From positions 992,001 through 1,056,000 of the forward strand of contig CM060851.1 in NCBI GenBank assembly GCA_030737835.1: a stretch of DNA of 64,000 bases. The letters run 5' to 3'. This document shows positions 1 through 10,690 of this stretch, in pieces. The position numbers and the translations under genes are program-made. The number at the start of each line of letters is the position of its first letter. Position 1 is the first letter of the stretch. The DNA comes from Acorus gramineus. Its lineage: Eukaryota; Streptophyta; Magnoliopsida; Acorales; Acoraceae. The notes under the pieces were generated by a model. The model was not told the DNA's origin, ran no database searches, and saw only the letters and a list, made by a program, of their open reading frames with translations.

Positions 1-862
1 TCCCATCATGTTTGCTTAAAATCATCATTCATCAAAGCTGCTTATATGGCACATAAATTGTTAACATGTCTACCATAAAATCAACACAATTACAAGTTAA
101 TTTTTAAGTCCAGTTATTTCTCAAACATATCATATATATGCATAGTAAATCTCCTCTTTTTACTTCATGAAAGTTTACATTCCATTTATTATTTTTTGTG
201 TAATAGAAGGATGGAAGACTAACAATTACAACTGCATCACTAGGTCTCTAAGAGCCAAAAAAGTTGCATCATTGCATAAAAAACCGGACCAAACGCCAGT
301 TCGACCAACTAAACCATCGAGCGGTCTAACTCTCAAACCTGATAATAAAGAACTGATTTAAAAGTTAAAACCGAACAATCAATCAGATGTATTCCGATGG
401 TTTTTTGCGAAACAACTACTGAGTTCTTGAACCAGCCTGTTCTCAAACTTTAAAAAATAAATAAATAAATAATTCAATCGTCATTCATCAAAGGAAAGCT
501 TTCAGGTAATTTTTCTGATCCAATGCATAGTTCGATTTTTAAAACATTGATTACAGGGTGGATCTGAATCATATTCACTTTTGGACGCCACTTTGGCGAA
601 AGACATTGTATTCACCTTGATGTACAATTCTTACAAAATATATGCAAAAGAGAGAGGGAGGGGACAGTAAAACTTGCAGAACTGAGAAGCAAAGCTGACA
701 GTAACTACTACTGTTTCAAAGGGTAGCTCAAAATGAATATCAGAATTAGATCTAATGCGAATTTTGATGTTCAGTACAGTTACAGTATTTCATTCAGAAT
801 CATGATATGCATAGAGGGCACCTAATAAAAGCACCAACATCTGCATATTTTCTCTTCCAGAG
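1..862. other. AT-rich flank, no gene seen
   Basis: This stretch lies downstream of the small minus-strand gene that ends at 863 and probably includes its 3' UTR. I see no ORF with family resemblance. Around 280-380 there is a run of short words of the type accggacc, gttcgacc and gcggtcta, like the word-rich ends of small DNA transposons elsewhere in the window, but no clear ends or target duplication were found. Confidence 0.4.
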
Positions 863-3185
863 TCACTGGATCACACACACAACACAGGCTCGGTTTCCCA
901 TGTAGTCATCCTCTGATTCCTCTGATTCGCTGCGTAGAACACCGAATTTTATTGTGATTGATACAATTGCAAGTTTACGTGGAACAATAAGACTAATGTT
1001 GAGGGATGGACATATAAAAAACATGTCAAAAAGATATATTTCTCAATTTCTCATCCTCTGCAAAGAAAGAATCAAATCTGTCCAACAACCCAAAAAGCTC
1101 AAAAACCTTCAGGGGATAGTTAGTTTTCTGAATTAACATGATAAGGTGTCGATAGATGAAACTTTGAAGGGGAATAAAGTTATGTATTTCTCAATTTCTC
1201 ATCCTCTGCAAAGAAAGAATCAAATCTGTCCAACAACCCAAAGAGCTCAAAAACCTTATGGGGTAGTTAGTTTTCTGAATTAACATGATAAGGTGTCGAT
1301 AGATGAAACTTTGAAGGGGAATAAAGTTATGTATAACTTATTATAGGACATTCTTGAAGAACAACTTGAAAGTGGTTCTTTTGAACACGTAAAGCAATTA
1401 AACTTGGCTTTAACATGATCCAACAAACAGCATAAACTAACAAACAACTTCAACTGCTAGCATCACTGTCATTTGGTTGTATTCTCTTTGCAGTACCATA
1501 GACAAGTCTACAGCTAAGAATAAATTGTAGCTTGGTGGAAATAACTAAATGATATAGGGGCAAAAAAGAGTGGAAACGCAATGTCAGATGGGGAAGGATC
1601 ATCTAAATCTTCTTCAGATAGGCCCTACTGTGTGTAATTTGTTTCAAAGCCATGAATTAGATTGTTTCAGCTAAAAGGAAAACTTATGTCTTGTTTCAGC
1701 TATGAGGAAAGCTTCTGCCCATTCCTTCGTAAAATTGTGATATCCTGCTGCCATATCAGAAATAGAAAAATTATGGATCTCTCACAAAGGAAAATATGAA
1801 TATTTTAGTGGATGGTATCACTTCTCGGCTTAAGGCACTTGTTTCCTTGTGATTCTAGTTTACAGCGTGTAAAAGATGAAGGCCCTATCAAGAGGCAAGG
1901 GAGTAGAATAATACTCAATTCATTTCAACCATACAAGTCTATCAACCAAAATCCATTGCTTCGAGTGACCATGGGATTTCAATTAGACCGTATTGAAGAC
2001 TTCTATGGTGGATTTCAATTAGATCGTACTGAAGACCATATGGTTGCTTCGAGTGACTTAATGTTCAAATGGTGTCTCAATCTATCTACTTCTACCCACC
2101 AGAGGCCATAGCACAACAGTCAGGGCTTACCTATGTTAAGAGTTGGTCTTGGTATCGAATCTTGGTGCTGACTTAACCCCTGTATATTTTTGTGGGTTTG
2201 GGGGTACACAGGCGAACGTAGCCTACCCATCTCGGCCATAAAGCCAGCTACGGGGATCCCTCTGTTGTCAAAAAAAGAAATCTGTCTACTTCTTACTCTC
2301 TTTTCTTGCTCTCTTTTTAGGGGGAAGTAGAGATAGTGGAGCATCTTTTTATAAAGTTTCCCATGGCTAAGAAAACTTGGGCTCATCTTGGGGAGGCTTG
2401 GGGCTTTCATGGAGAGTTCGAACATTACATCAAACATGGGGGGGCATATAAGAATCTCCGCACATGTGAAGATAGGATTTCAAAGGCTAAGGTGTCTCAA
2501 ATTCTTGCCCAAGCCATATAATGGTCAATATGGCTTACCCATAACGCCATCATATCCAAAGGACAGTTGTCATACTTTGAGAATATTTGGGAAATGGTTG
2601 TTCAACTAATCAAATGATGTAGTCTCCCGGGTTCATCAAAAGCTATGGCCCTCTTTTTCTTTCTTTTTGTTCTCTTTATTTTTATTTCATCTTCTATTTG
2701 GTAGAAGAAAACAATCCAATTGGATCTTCAAATAAGACTAACATAATCCCAAGACATTGACAAAGATATCAATCAAACAAAAAATCAAAAAAACATGTAT
2801 TTCATACAGAACAATGTAATCAAACTTTACAACAAACCAAATTCAATCGAAACAGGGGAGATCGAACATACGTGGATTCGAATTCTCTGACCTCAACGAG
2901 TTCCTTCCCCAAGAAATCCATCCACTTCACACCCCCCTTCCCGACAACACCCACCGCCCTATGCGGAGGCCTCTTGAGGCTACTCTTCAAAACAATCACA
3001 GCTTTCTCACTCAATCCATCTTTTTCAGTCTCAATCTCAACCTTCCCATCCGGAGAACCACCCGAATCAACGGGGACCGGTGTCGGCACCGAAGGGACAT
3101 GTTGGGTATTCTCCAATTTCACAGAACAAGGAGAGAATAAGCTAGTCAAAGAAGGACAGTTGAATTTCCCAAACAACACCCTCAT
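863..3185 (-). CDS. Small conserved plant protein of unknown function, two exons, CaaX-like C-terminus
   Basis: Exon 1 is 2872-3185 and exon 2 is 863-929, both minus. Exon 1 ends ...GAATCCAC before a consensus GTATGT donor, and exon 2 follows a CTACGCAG acceptor in the matching phase, giving 126 aa. The N-terminus MRVLFGKFNCPSL, the middle motif KWMDFLGKELVEVREFE and the acidic stretch before a Cys-containing tail match, from memory, a family of small uncharacterised plant proteins. An in-frame ATG at 3221 would add 12 residues; 3185 is preferred because the family starts with MR(V/I)LF. The protein ends C-V-V-C-V-I-Q, and the last four residues fit a CaaX prenylation box with a second Cys available for acylation (inference). 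Without the second exon, exon 1 would read into the intron and end at 2820 with an unrelated tail. The function is unknown. Confidence 0.75.
1037..1331. repeat. Tandem duplication, two units of about 148 bp
   Basis: Copy 1 (1037-1184) and copy 2 (1185-about 1331) are nearly identical, differing by a 1-bp indel and a few substitutions around the aaaaacctt motif. Both contain aattaacatgataaggtgtc. The duplication lies inside the intron of the small minus-strand gene and has no coding potential that I can see. Confidence 0.9.
1973..2040. repeat. Short direct repeat, about 39-bp period
   Basis: The phrase ggatttcaattaga followed by (c/t)cgta(t/c)tgaagac occurs twice in succession. It lies in the same intron, just upstream of the LINE remnant. 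Confidence 0.6.
2321..2617 (+). mobile_element. LINE (non-LTR retrotransposon) C-terminal remnant with zf-RVT-like peptide
   Basis: One plus-strand frame reads VEHLFIKFPMAKKTW, then after an in-frame TAA (2519-2521) continues WSIWLTHNAIISKG and ends at TGA 2615-2617. The pattern E-H-L-F-x-x-x-x-x-A-x-x-x-W and the later W-x-I-W-x-x-x-N match the zinc-binding zf-RVT end of plant LINE reverse-transcriptase polyproteins. Only this 3' part is recognisable. It sits antisense to its host gene, inside the 1.94-kb intron. The internal stop and the lack of an RT domain show that it is dead. Confidence 0.7.
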
Positions 3186-4184
3186 CAAAAACTGCTTTTT
3201 GGGGGGGTTTGAATTTATCACAAACAGTTTAAACCCATTGAATCACGTATGAAAAAAAGTTTAAAAAAGCAATCTTTTTGAGATTTGATGGAGACCCAGT
3301 TGAGGTGGAATCTAGAAAACCATGAAACGACCTTCATAGGGAGTGAATGCAAACTTTGGAGACATTAAAATCATCCCTTGAACAGAAAAGACAAAATCTT
3401 TTTTTTTTTTTTTTTGGAGAGGCAAACACGAATCACAACATCTTTTGGTGTACGCAACAGGGGAAACCAAGTTGTCAAGAACTCAAAAAAACAATGAAAA
3501 TAAAAATTGGAACCCAAAAGGAGGGATGAAAAGAGAGAAAGATCACAGCTTTGGAGACCCAATTGAAAAAGATTTGTGGGTTTTAAAGGGTTTTTTGAAA
3601 TGGAAATCAAAATTAGTGGGATTTTCAATTTTTTTTAAGGACGAGATGGGGGTCTCTCTCAAAAGGCCCACCCTTTTTGTCTGGATTGTCCTGTTCACAG
3701 AGGATCATATCATCCCAAGGAGCACAGGACACACTTGATTCCTAAAATTCTTAAAATAAAGGGAAAAAATGTTAAAAATAAAGGGCAAAAAAAAAAAAAA
3801 AAAAAAAATTTAAAGTAAACTTATAGTAGATTTCAAAAAATAACTTTTGAGAACTGCATCTTTGTTAAATTTTTTTGAAGATATTTTTATAATTAAAATT
3901 GATTTTTATATTTTTCAAAAATCCATGCTACCCCAATTTTTTTTTATTAGGGTCTGTTTAAAAATGAATTTGGATAACTCTTGGGTTCTCAAGAAGTTGA
4001 TTTTCCTAAACTTATTTTCAAACAAAAAAATTAAAGTAAAAAATTGCAGAGAAATTTCCGTAAAAAAGTATCCAAATCTTGAGTTTTCTATAAGCTATGA
4101 AAAAACAACTTTCTACAAAATCAGTTTTAAATTTAGTTTTTACATGAAATCAATTTTACAATTGTACAATCAAATACAGTCTAA

Positions 4185-4393
4185 GGATCCGTTTGACAAA
4201 GAGTCGGTGACGCTGCATTAACAAAGCGCACGCAACAGTTTTTTGATGCGTCAGGGAGGCGAGGAAAAATATGCGTAAAACGCCGAGGGATGATATCAAA
4301 CGCAGAAATGCGAAAACCCGTTTGGTTGGATAACTGCATCCAAGGGATGGGAATTGAAGGCAACCCGTGTTGGAGGTCTTGCCAAACGGACCC
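4185..4393. mobile_element. Tourist-like (PIF/Harbinger) MITE, 209 bp
   Basis: The ends read GGATCCGTTTGaCAA... and ...TTGcCAAACGGaCC, an inverted pair of about 15 bp. TAA occurs on both sides (4182-4184 and 4394-4396), as expected for a 3-bp PIF/Harbinger target duplication. The GG(G/A)TCCGTTTGG terminus is typical of plant Tourist MITEs. The interior is less AT-rich than the flanks and non-coding. Confidence 0.75.
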
Positions 4394-5499
4394 TAAGTAT
4401 TATTATCACAATAAAATTAGGCACTATTTTCACATCAAAAAAATTAGGCAATATTTAAAAATGCATTTAAAAATATGGTTTGATTCAAAAAATCACTTTT
4501 TTATTATTTTTGAAACTTTATTTTAACACATTTTTTTTCTTTTTTAGAAAAAAAAGGCTTTGTAGTAATATTTATAATTAAAAATCTGAGTTTTGTTTTT
4601 CAAATTAAAGTGGTTAGAAAAATGATTGTAATTTTTGGCTTAATATAAAAATAAAATCACTCAAATTGTATTTTCAAACGCCCCTAAATCAGTTTTCAAA
4701 CACTAACTTTTACAAAATAGCTTTTCAAAATGAAAGCAAGAAAAAAAAAATTATTATTGTAAAAAAACATTTTTTTTGCAATATGTTTAAATTAAAATTG
4801 TAAGGATCCATTTAGATCCGGTTCAAGCCAATTTTGCCCTTCAAAATCTTAAAAATTATCAAACACACGGATCCAAAACAAATATACTATGGTTGCTTTT
4901 TGGAAAACCACATTTAAATTTTTAAGCATAAAAAACAAGATTTATAACTCACTAACCTTTTTTTTAGATCATAAATGAATCGTTGATTCAATCACAAAAT
5001 CAAATATTAATGAAATTTAACAAAAACTTTTACATTGCTTAATTGTGCATTCCATCAATTTATGTTGTCCACTTATATATTGCTTAATTCAGTAGAGGTT
5101 GGTTTTATATTTATGTCACCAACTATGTATTCTGTGTGATCAATGCATAATGGCCATCATCTTTTTATCCTTTCCTTTGTTTCCTCTTTTTAAGTTAATT
5201 AAATTTTATATGGACAATGATTTCTTATTAAACCGTTGAAATTTAATTTTGTGCTACATATAAACTCCTTTCATTGAATTTTTTTTTGTTTAATGTAAAT
5301 TCAATACAATTTATGAGATACATGGATGAGTTTTTTTGCATGTATACCATAAAAAATATGCTATTTATTTTTATACCATCACAAATAATGCATTTATTTT
5401 TATACCATTAGAATTTCTCTTGATAAAAAAATATGCCACTATTTTATCTTTTTTTAATCAAGGTGAACCTTTATTATAGATAGTCTTTTAACCAAGAAG

Positions 5500-6260
5500 C
5501 ATGGCCGGCCCTGACTATAGGCCCGGTAGGCGACCGCCTAGGGCCCCTTCTTCAAAGAGGGCCCCCAAATCCAAGATTTTTTTTTATATTAAACTTTTGA
5601 AATTAAACTTAATAATAATTTTACATCCAGTCCATTTTGTAGCCCTAAATTCAATTTAAAAGTGTTTTGAATTTTTTTTAAATAGTATACATCATCTAAT
5701 AAGGTACATGTTTTTACAATAAGTGAAGTATATACCTCTAATAAATAGCATATATGCATTGCTAAGGTCAGTATACGATTTGATAATTTTCCATCGACGC
5801 ATATGAGACTGGAATTGAGGCTGGAATAAAAACTATGTGTAACAACACTCTAAAATTAAATTTTTTTTAAAAATAATTTGAATATGTCTTCCTATTTATT
5901 TTAAATTTAAATTTATAAGTTTTATTTGAAAATGTAATCTTTGTTGGCATCATTATGAAAAGTATTTTTTTGTGATTTTTAAAAAATTTCATCTGTATCT
6001 TTATATATTTAATATATTTTTAGTATACTCTATTTTATAGGGATTTATTTATTTTCTATAAAAGAAATGATCTTATTTTTGTGATTTTTTTTCTTTTTAA
6101 AGAAGAACTCGATGAGTTTTTTTGCTTAGTTTTGATCTTTTTATTACTAACATGATTAAAACATTAACTCAAAAATTTTGATATACATATATAGGGCCCC
6201 ATTTTATGAGTTGGCCTAGGGCCCCACCTAGATTTTCTTATCTCAGGGCCGGCCCTGCAG
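5500..6260. mobile_element. Non-autonomous hAT-like element, 761 bp, GGGCCC-rich ends
   Basis: Left end CATGGCCGGCCCTGA (5500) and right end TCAGGGCCGGCCCTGCAG (6260) are inverted, and the subterminal regions repeat AGGGCCCC words (gcctagggcccc at the left, cctagggccccacctag at the right). The flanks ccaagaag (5492-5499) and gcaagaag (6261-6268) form an 8-bp target duplication with one mismatch, the size expected for hAT. The interior is AT-rich with no transposase ORF. Confidence 0.8.
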
Positions 6261-6967
6261 GCAAGAAGTAAAAATGACAAAAATAACATTAACATACAAT
6301 ATTTTTCATAATGTAAATAAAAAAACATAATAACCTAATTATTTTGTTATTCTTTTCAAATATACTGCGAGCCATTCAACATTTTCCCTTCTTTCTTTTT
6401 CTTTCAATCAAAATCTAGTTTTTTTTTTTTAGTTTATCATTTTGTAATTGTTCTCAAAGTAATTTTATTTTATTTTTACTAATTTAACTATTAATTTGCT
6501 AATTTAACTATTAATTTGCTAATAATTTTATTTGAGTAAAAGCTTGATTTAATATAATGTTTCTCCAACCATCATTTTATATTTTACTCAAATATTTTAA
6601 AAAATCCACATTTTCTTCTAATTATTTCCTATAAACATTTTCAAAGTTATTTTTCAAAAAAAAATTACTACTCAATTTTTCTTCCTTTCAAGATATTCAA
6701 ATTTAAAAATTATTATTATCCAATTTTTTGAAAAAAAAAATAATATTTTTTGTTGGAGTAAAAATAAGAAGTTAAAAATAAAGATGAAGATTTAAGAAAG
6801 AAAAACCCCTTTTTTTTTGGGTGGGTGGGGGGGTGTTTCAAGAGATAATGAAAATTTTGGGGGTTGAGAAGGCATCTGATATAATTCAATTAAATGTGGA
6901 GTTGAAAGATTTTTTTTTTTTTTTTTTGTACATTGGAAGAAAATGTGGAGACAAAGGGAAAAAAAAT

Positions 6968-7335
6968 GCTGAAAATCTAGGTAAATATTTGAATAAAAAC
7001 TTGATTTGGTATGAGCGTGAGCAAATGGTTGAAGAGGGTTTTGTGTGTCTTTTATTCAAATTTAAATTTGGGTAAAAGTTTTAGTATAAGATTGGAGATG
7101 CTCTTACACATATTATTTATGTGTAGCCGAGCCTTTTTTTTATTTTGTTTGTTTTTACCTGTTTCGTAAGAGAAATGGGTTAGAACATCTTCAATCATAT
7201 ATACCTAAACATTTACTCATATTTAAATTTTAGTAAAAGTCATCTAAAAATCTATTCAACCATTCACTCGTGCTCATACCAAATTAAAATTTTACTCAAA
7301 TTTTTATCGAGAAACTCAAATCTTTACCTAAATGT
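6968..7335. mobile_element. Inverted pair of MITE-like copies
   Basis: The left arm (about 6968-7106), containing ttggtatgagcgtgagcaaatggttga and ending gattggagatgctctta, is the reverse complement, with divergence, of the right arm (about 7186-7335), which begins gaacatcttcaatcat and contains ctcgtgctcataccaaatt. The GAGCATCTCCAATC end is common in plant MITEs. It could be two tail-to-tail insertions or one fold-back element with a spacer of about 80 bp; no target duplication was assigned. Confidence 0.6.
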
Positions 7336-7518
7336 TCCTTTTTTTTCCCTTCATCTTTATAACAAAAAAAAAAAAAAACATTCCAATTGTTGCAAGTAGT
7401 TCCTGCAATTATTGGACTTTCGGAAGTGGCCCATGAAAATCTGAAGCCCGGCCCACTGGATTGACCAGTTTAATCCGACAAAGTCAGTAACCGTGTGACA
7501 TCGGAAATAAAAATAAGG

Positions 7519-7790
7519 GATTTTTAGTTTTAAGTCCCCACAAACCATCATATTTAGTGATCGATCCCTCCCTTCTTTGTATTTAGGTTTTAGTCTTCAG
7601 ATTTAAATGATAGTTCTTTTTTAGTTCCTGAGAGGGACCTATCCATAAATTATTTAATTTATTTTTTAGTCCCTGTGAGGGACCTATCCATGAATTATCC
7701 TTTAAATCGGGGGACTAAAACCTAAATACAAAGAAGGGAGGAATCGATCAATAAATATGATGATTCGTGGGAACTTAAAACTAAAAATTC
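7519..7790. mobile_element. Fold-back MITE with arms of about 85 bp
   Basis: The left arm starting gatttttagttttaagt and running to gtatttaggttttagt (about 7519-7595) is matched in inverted orientation by actaaaacctaaatac...acttaaaactaaaaattc (about 7713-7790). Between the arms is a direct duplication, agggacctatccat(a/g)aattat, at about 7634 and 7678. The element ends about 120 bp before the start codon of the TFIP11-like pseudogene. Confidence 0.75.
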
Positions 7791-7911
7791 TTAAAATAAA
7801 TTAAAAATAAATGAATAAATAAATAAATAAATAACCTAATTTATCTCCGATTCTTTCCAAATCAATCCCTTCAAAACCTGAAAAAAGGGTCCAATCGATC
7901 CATCTCTTCCG

Positions 7912-9575
7912 ATGGAGGACCAGGAGATGGAGAGGTTCGCGATGGACAACGACTTCGAAGGCGGCCAGTTCATCGACGGCGAGTACTACTACCGCAACCG
8001 CAAGGAGAAGCGTCGGCAGACCAAGGACGGCTCCCTCTACGGCGTCTTCGTCGGATCCTCCTCCGACGACGACGACGAAGACCGTCGCTCCGGCAAGCGC
8101 GGCCGCCGCGGAAGGCGCGATCTTGACGACGATATCCCCAAGTCCGCCCCCACCTTCGTCTCCGGCGGCACCGTCGGCCAGTTGGACCCTCCCCCGCCCG
8201 ATCAGCCCGTCCGGAATGCCGACCGCGACGCCCCGGCGCAGTCGAACCGCGGGTTCTCCGGCTAGGGTTCGTGAACCCGCCGGGCTCTGCCGGCGAGGAG
8301 GCGGAGGCGGAGGAGATGGAGGAGGAATTCCTGCCGACGGCGTTCGGGAGGAAGCTCATGGAGGGGGCTAAGGCCAGGAGGGAGCGCGAGAAGGAGCAGA
8401 AATCGAGGGAATCCGAGCGGAAGCCTGTCCCGAAGAGGCGGAGCGCGGGTTCAGCGGAAGCTTGTCCCGAAGAGGCGGAGCGCGGGTTCCGAGGCGATTG
8501 GGGGTTTCGAGAAGCACACGAAGGGGATTGGTATGAAGATCCTGGAGAAGATGGGGTATAAAGGCGGTGGCTTGGGGAAGAACCAGCAGGGGATCGTCGC
8601 GCCTGTCAAGGCGAACCTTAGGCCGAAGAACATGGGGATCGGTTTCAAGGACTACAAGGAGAACAAGAGCCCGGCCTTTGAAAACAAGGAGGAGACAAAG
8701 AAGAAGCCTTTGTTATCCGCCCCTTCGGTGAAACTCAAGGAAAAGCTTTGGTCGAAGAAGAATCACCGGGCGAGGAAGAGTGAGTATATGACGGCAGAGG
8801 AGGTGCTTAAGAGGGTGGAGGAAGAGGTGGCGGAGAAGACGACTCCCCAAATGATTCTTGACAAGCGAGGTCCGCAGGTGAGGGTGCTCACAAATCTCGA
8901 GAACTTGAACGCGGAGGATGAAGAGAGGGACAAGGGGGTCGCCATGCCTGAGCTCCACGATTCATTGTGCCTGAGCTCCAGCACAATGAATCGTGGGAGA
9001 AGTTGCTCCCTCCACCAGTCCTACAATCTATATTGGACCATATTGTGATGCCTAAGCTCTCAAAGGCTGTTGATTCATGGGATCCACGGAGGGATACCAT
9101 CTCAATTCATGTTTGGATCCACCCATGGCTCCCCTTACTGGGTCAGAAGCTAGATGCTCTTCATAAGACCATATGCTATAAACTGGGGAATGTCCTTCAT
9201 GCGTGGCATGCTAGTGATGATTCAGCTTTGGCCATATTGTCTCCTTGGAAGGATGTCTTTGACTCGGCCATATGGAATCCGCTAATTTTGAAATACATAG
9301 TTCCCAAGCTGGTTAATGTTCTTCAGGAGTTTCGGATCAACCCAGCAGCTCAGAAGCTCGACCCTTTTGTTTGGGTCACTAGATGGGCGTCAGTGGTGCC
9401 GATCCAGCACATGGTGACAATGTTAGAGGTCTATTTCTTTACTAAGTGGCAGCAAGTGTTGTATCATTGGCTCTGCTCGAACCCAAATTTTGAGGAGGTC
9501 ACAACATGGTACTTGGGGTGGAAGGGGCTCTTCCCTGCAGAGTTATTAGCGAATGAAAGATCCGAGAACAGTTGA
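7912..9575 (+). pseudogene. TFIP11/STIP-like (Ntr1-type) G-patch splicing factor, disrupted copy
   Basis: The intact family acts in the spliceosome as a partner of the Prp43 helicase in intron-lariat release. The reading starts MEDQEMERFAMDNDFEGG, continues with a G-patch core ([17 protein letters not shown], about 8537-8590) and ends with the C-terminal domain ([39 protein letters not shown]). It is broken four ways: a missing base near 8263 creates a TAG; a 37-bp tandem duplication (8417-8453/8454-8490) shifts frame; a 23-bp insertion (8947-8969) shifts it back; and PELQHN is joined directly to ESWEKLL, where I recall roughly 250 residues between them in intact plant homologues. The last stop follows [10 protein letters not shown], earlier than in full-length proteins. 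It has no introns. The first 500 bp are strongly GC-rich against an AT-rich background. Confidence 0.85.
8417..8490 (+). repeat. 37-bp tandem duplication inside the TFIP11-like copy
   Basis: The unit starting gcggaagc(c/t)tgtcccgaag occurs at 8417-8453 and 8454-8490. Because 37 is not a multiple of 3, it changes the frame. Removing one copy restores the reading through [11 protein letters not shown] into [14 protein letters not shown]. Confidence 0.95.
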
Positions 9576-10690
9576 TGGCAGGACCGTAGCCGTACGTAAA
9601 CCACATACTGCATTTCTAAACATTGTATATTAGTGGACTCAAATGTTAAATTATTTTTCACATTTCATAAATTCATATTCATCTTTTATCCACATCTTAT
9701 TATCAGGTACAAACAATGAAAAATTTATTAATTCATATGTCAACTAGGATAATGAAAAATACAATCAAACAAAAAAGAATTTATTTTGCCGGTCTGGATA
9801 TCTGAACGGGCTAAAAAAATTGACTTATGAATAAATGTGAAAAATGTACGTGTGAAATAATAGTTACCACATGTTTTTCGGAATGTGTGTAAACGTGTGA
9901 GGTGACATAATTTTTTTTTAAATAATTGTATTTTCAGTTATTCTCATTTAAAAACATAATATGAGTTATTATTACTTAGTTAAAATTAAATAGATTGTAA
10001 ATAAAATATGAATAAAACGTGGATTAATTTTTTTTATTTTAAAATTATTTTTTTACTCTCCTACCACAAGAGAACCATCAGTGAATAGAAATAAACAATT
10101 CCAGGGACCCCTGAAATACTAATACCCTTTTATTCCACCTTATTCTGATATACTAATACCTTGTTATTTTACTCATCCAAACAGACCATAATAAACAATT
10201 CCAACAATCTTATCACAAGTCACAACTATTCCTAACTTTTTCAAACATAATTTTATTCAGATAATTTTTCTTCCTTATTTCCCCTATGAGTCAATAACGT
10301 ATTTATTCGTCGTAAAAAAATGGTTCTTTTCGTAATAAAAACCAAACACTCCCTTCACATCTCTCTCTCTCTCTCTCTCTTCCCTTCCCCCGAGAATTTG
10401 ATGTTCAGATTTCGCAATCGGATTCGATTTTCAGATATTTATTTTTCGAGGTAAATCCGTTGTTCAATTTTAAAAAAAAATTATTTGAATCTCTCGAGAT
10501 AGAAGTCCATCTCTTATTTTCACTGTGTTTTTTTTATATTAGATTTATGTTCTGCTATTGAGGGACATTTCATTCATGATCTAGGGCTTCTGGTTTCTCA
10601 ATGGGGGGACGTATTAGGGTTCGGTTCGGATTGATCCCGTCAGTGTAATCTGGGGTTTTTGATTTGCTGGTCCGAAAAGATTCGCCATTG
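9576..10690. other. Intergenic region with decayed MITE sequence; promoter and 5' UTR of the PHD/GNAT gene at right
   Basis: From about 9645 the sequence resembles a dispersed family also seen near 42.9 and 59.8 kb (cacattt(c/t)ataaatt(c/t) followed by tattcac/tatccac words). Around 10090-10200 are duplicated words actaatacc(c/t)tt and catccaaacagacc that look like a MITE end. A CT microsatellite (10362-10380) probably lies in the core promoter or 5' UTR of the next gene. No coding sequence was seen. Confidence 0.5.

Larger units (their letters stand above)
3186..7911. other. AT-rich intergenic region with several small transposons
   Basis: No plausible gene was found. The first few hundred bases are the 5' flank of the minus-strand gene starting at 3185. 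The rest is AT-rich with homopolymer A/T runs (near 3400, 3790 and 6910) and holds the separately listed elements at 4185-4393, 5500-6260, 6968-7335 and 7519-7790. The sequence at 3770-4180 and 4400-5490 shows no recognisable structure. Confidence 0.6.

Noticed and set aside
2872-3252. 126-aa plus-strand ORF MDSNSLTSTSSFPKKS
   Set aside because: It is the antisense shadow of exon 1 of the small minus-strand gene, whose own reading has family resemblance and a confirmed second exon.
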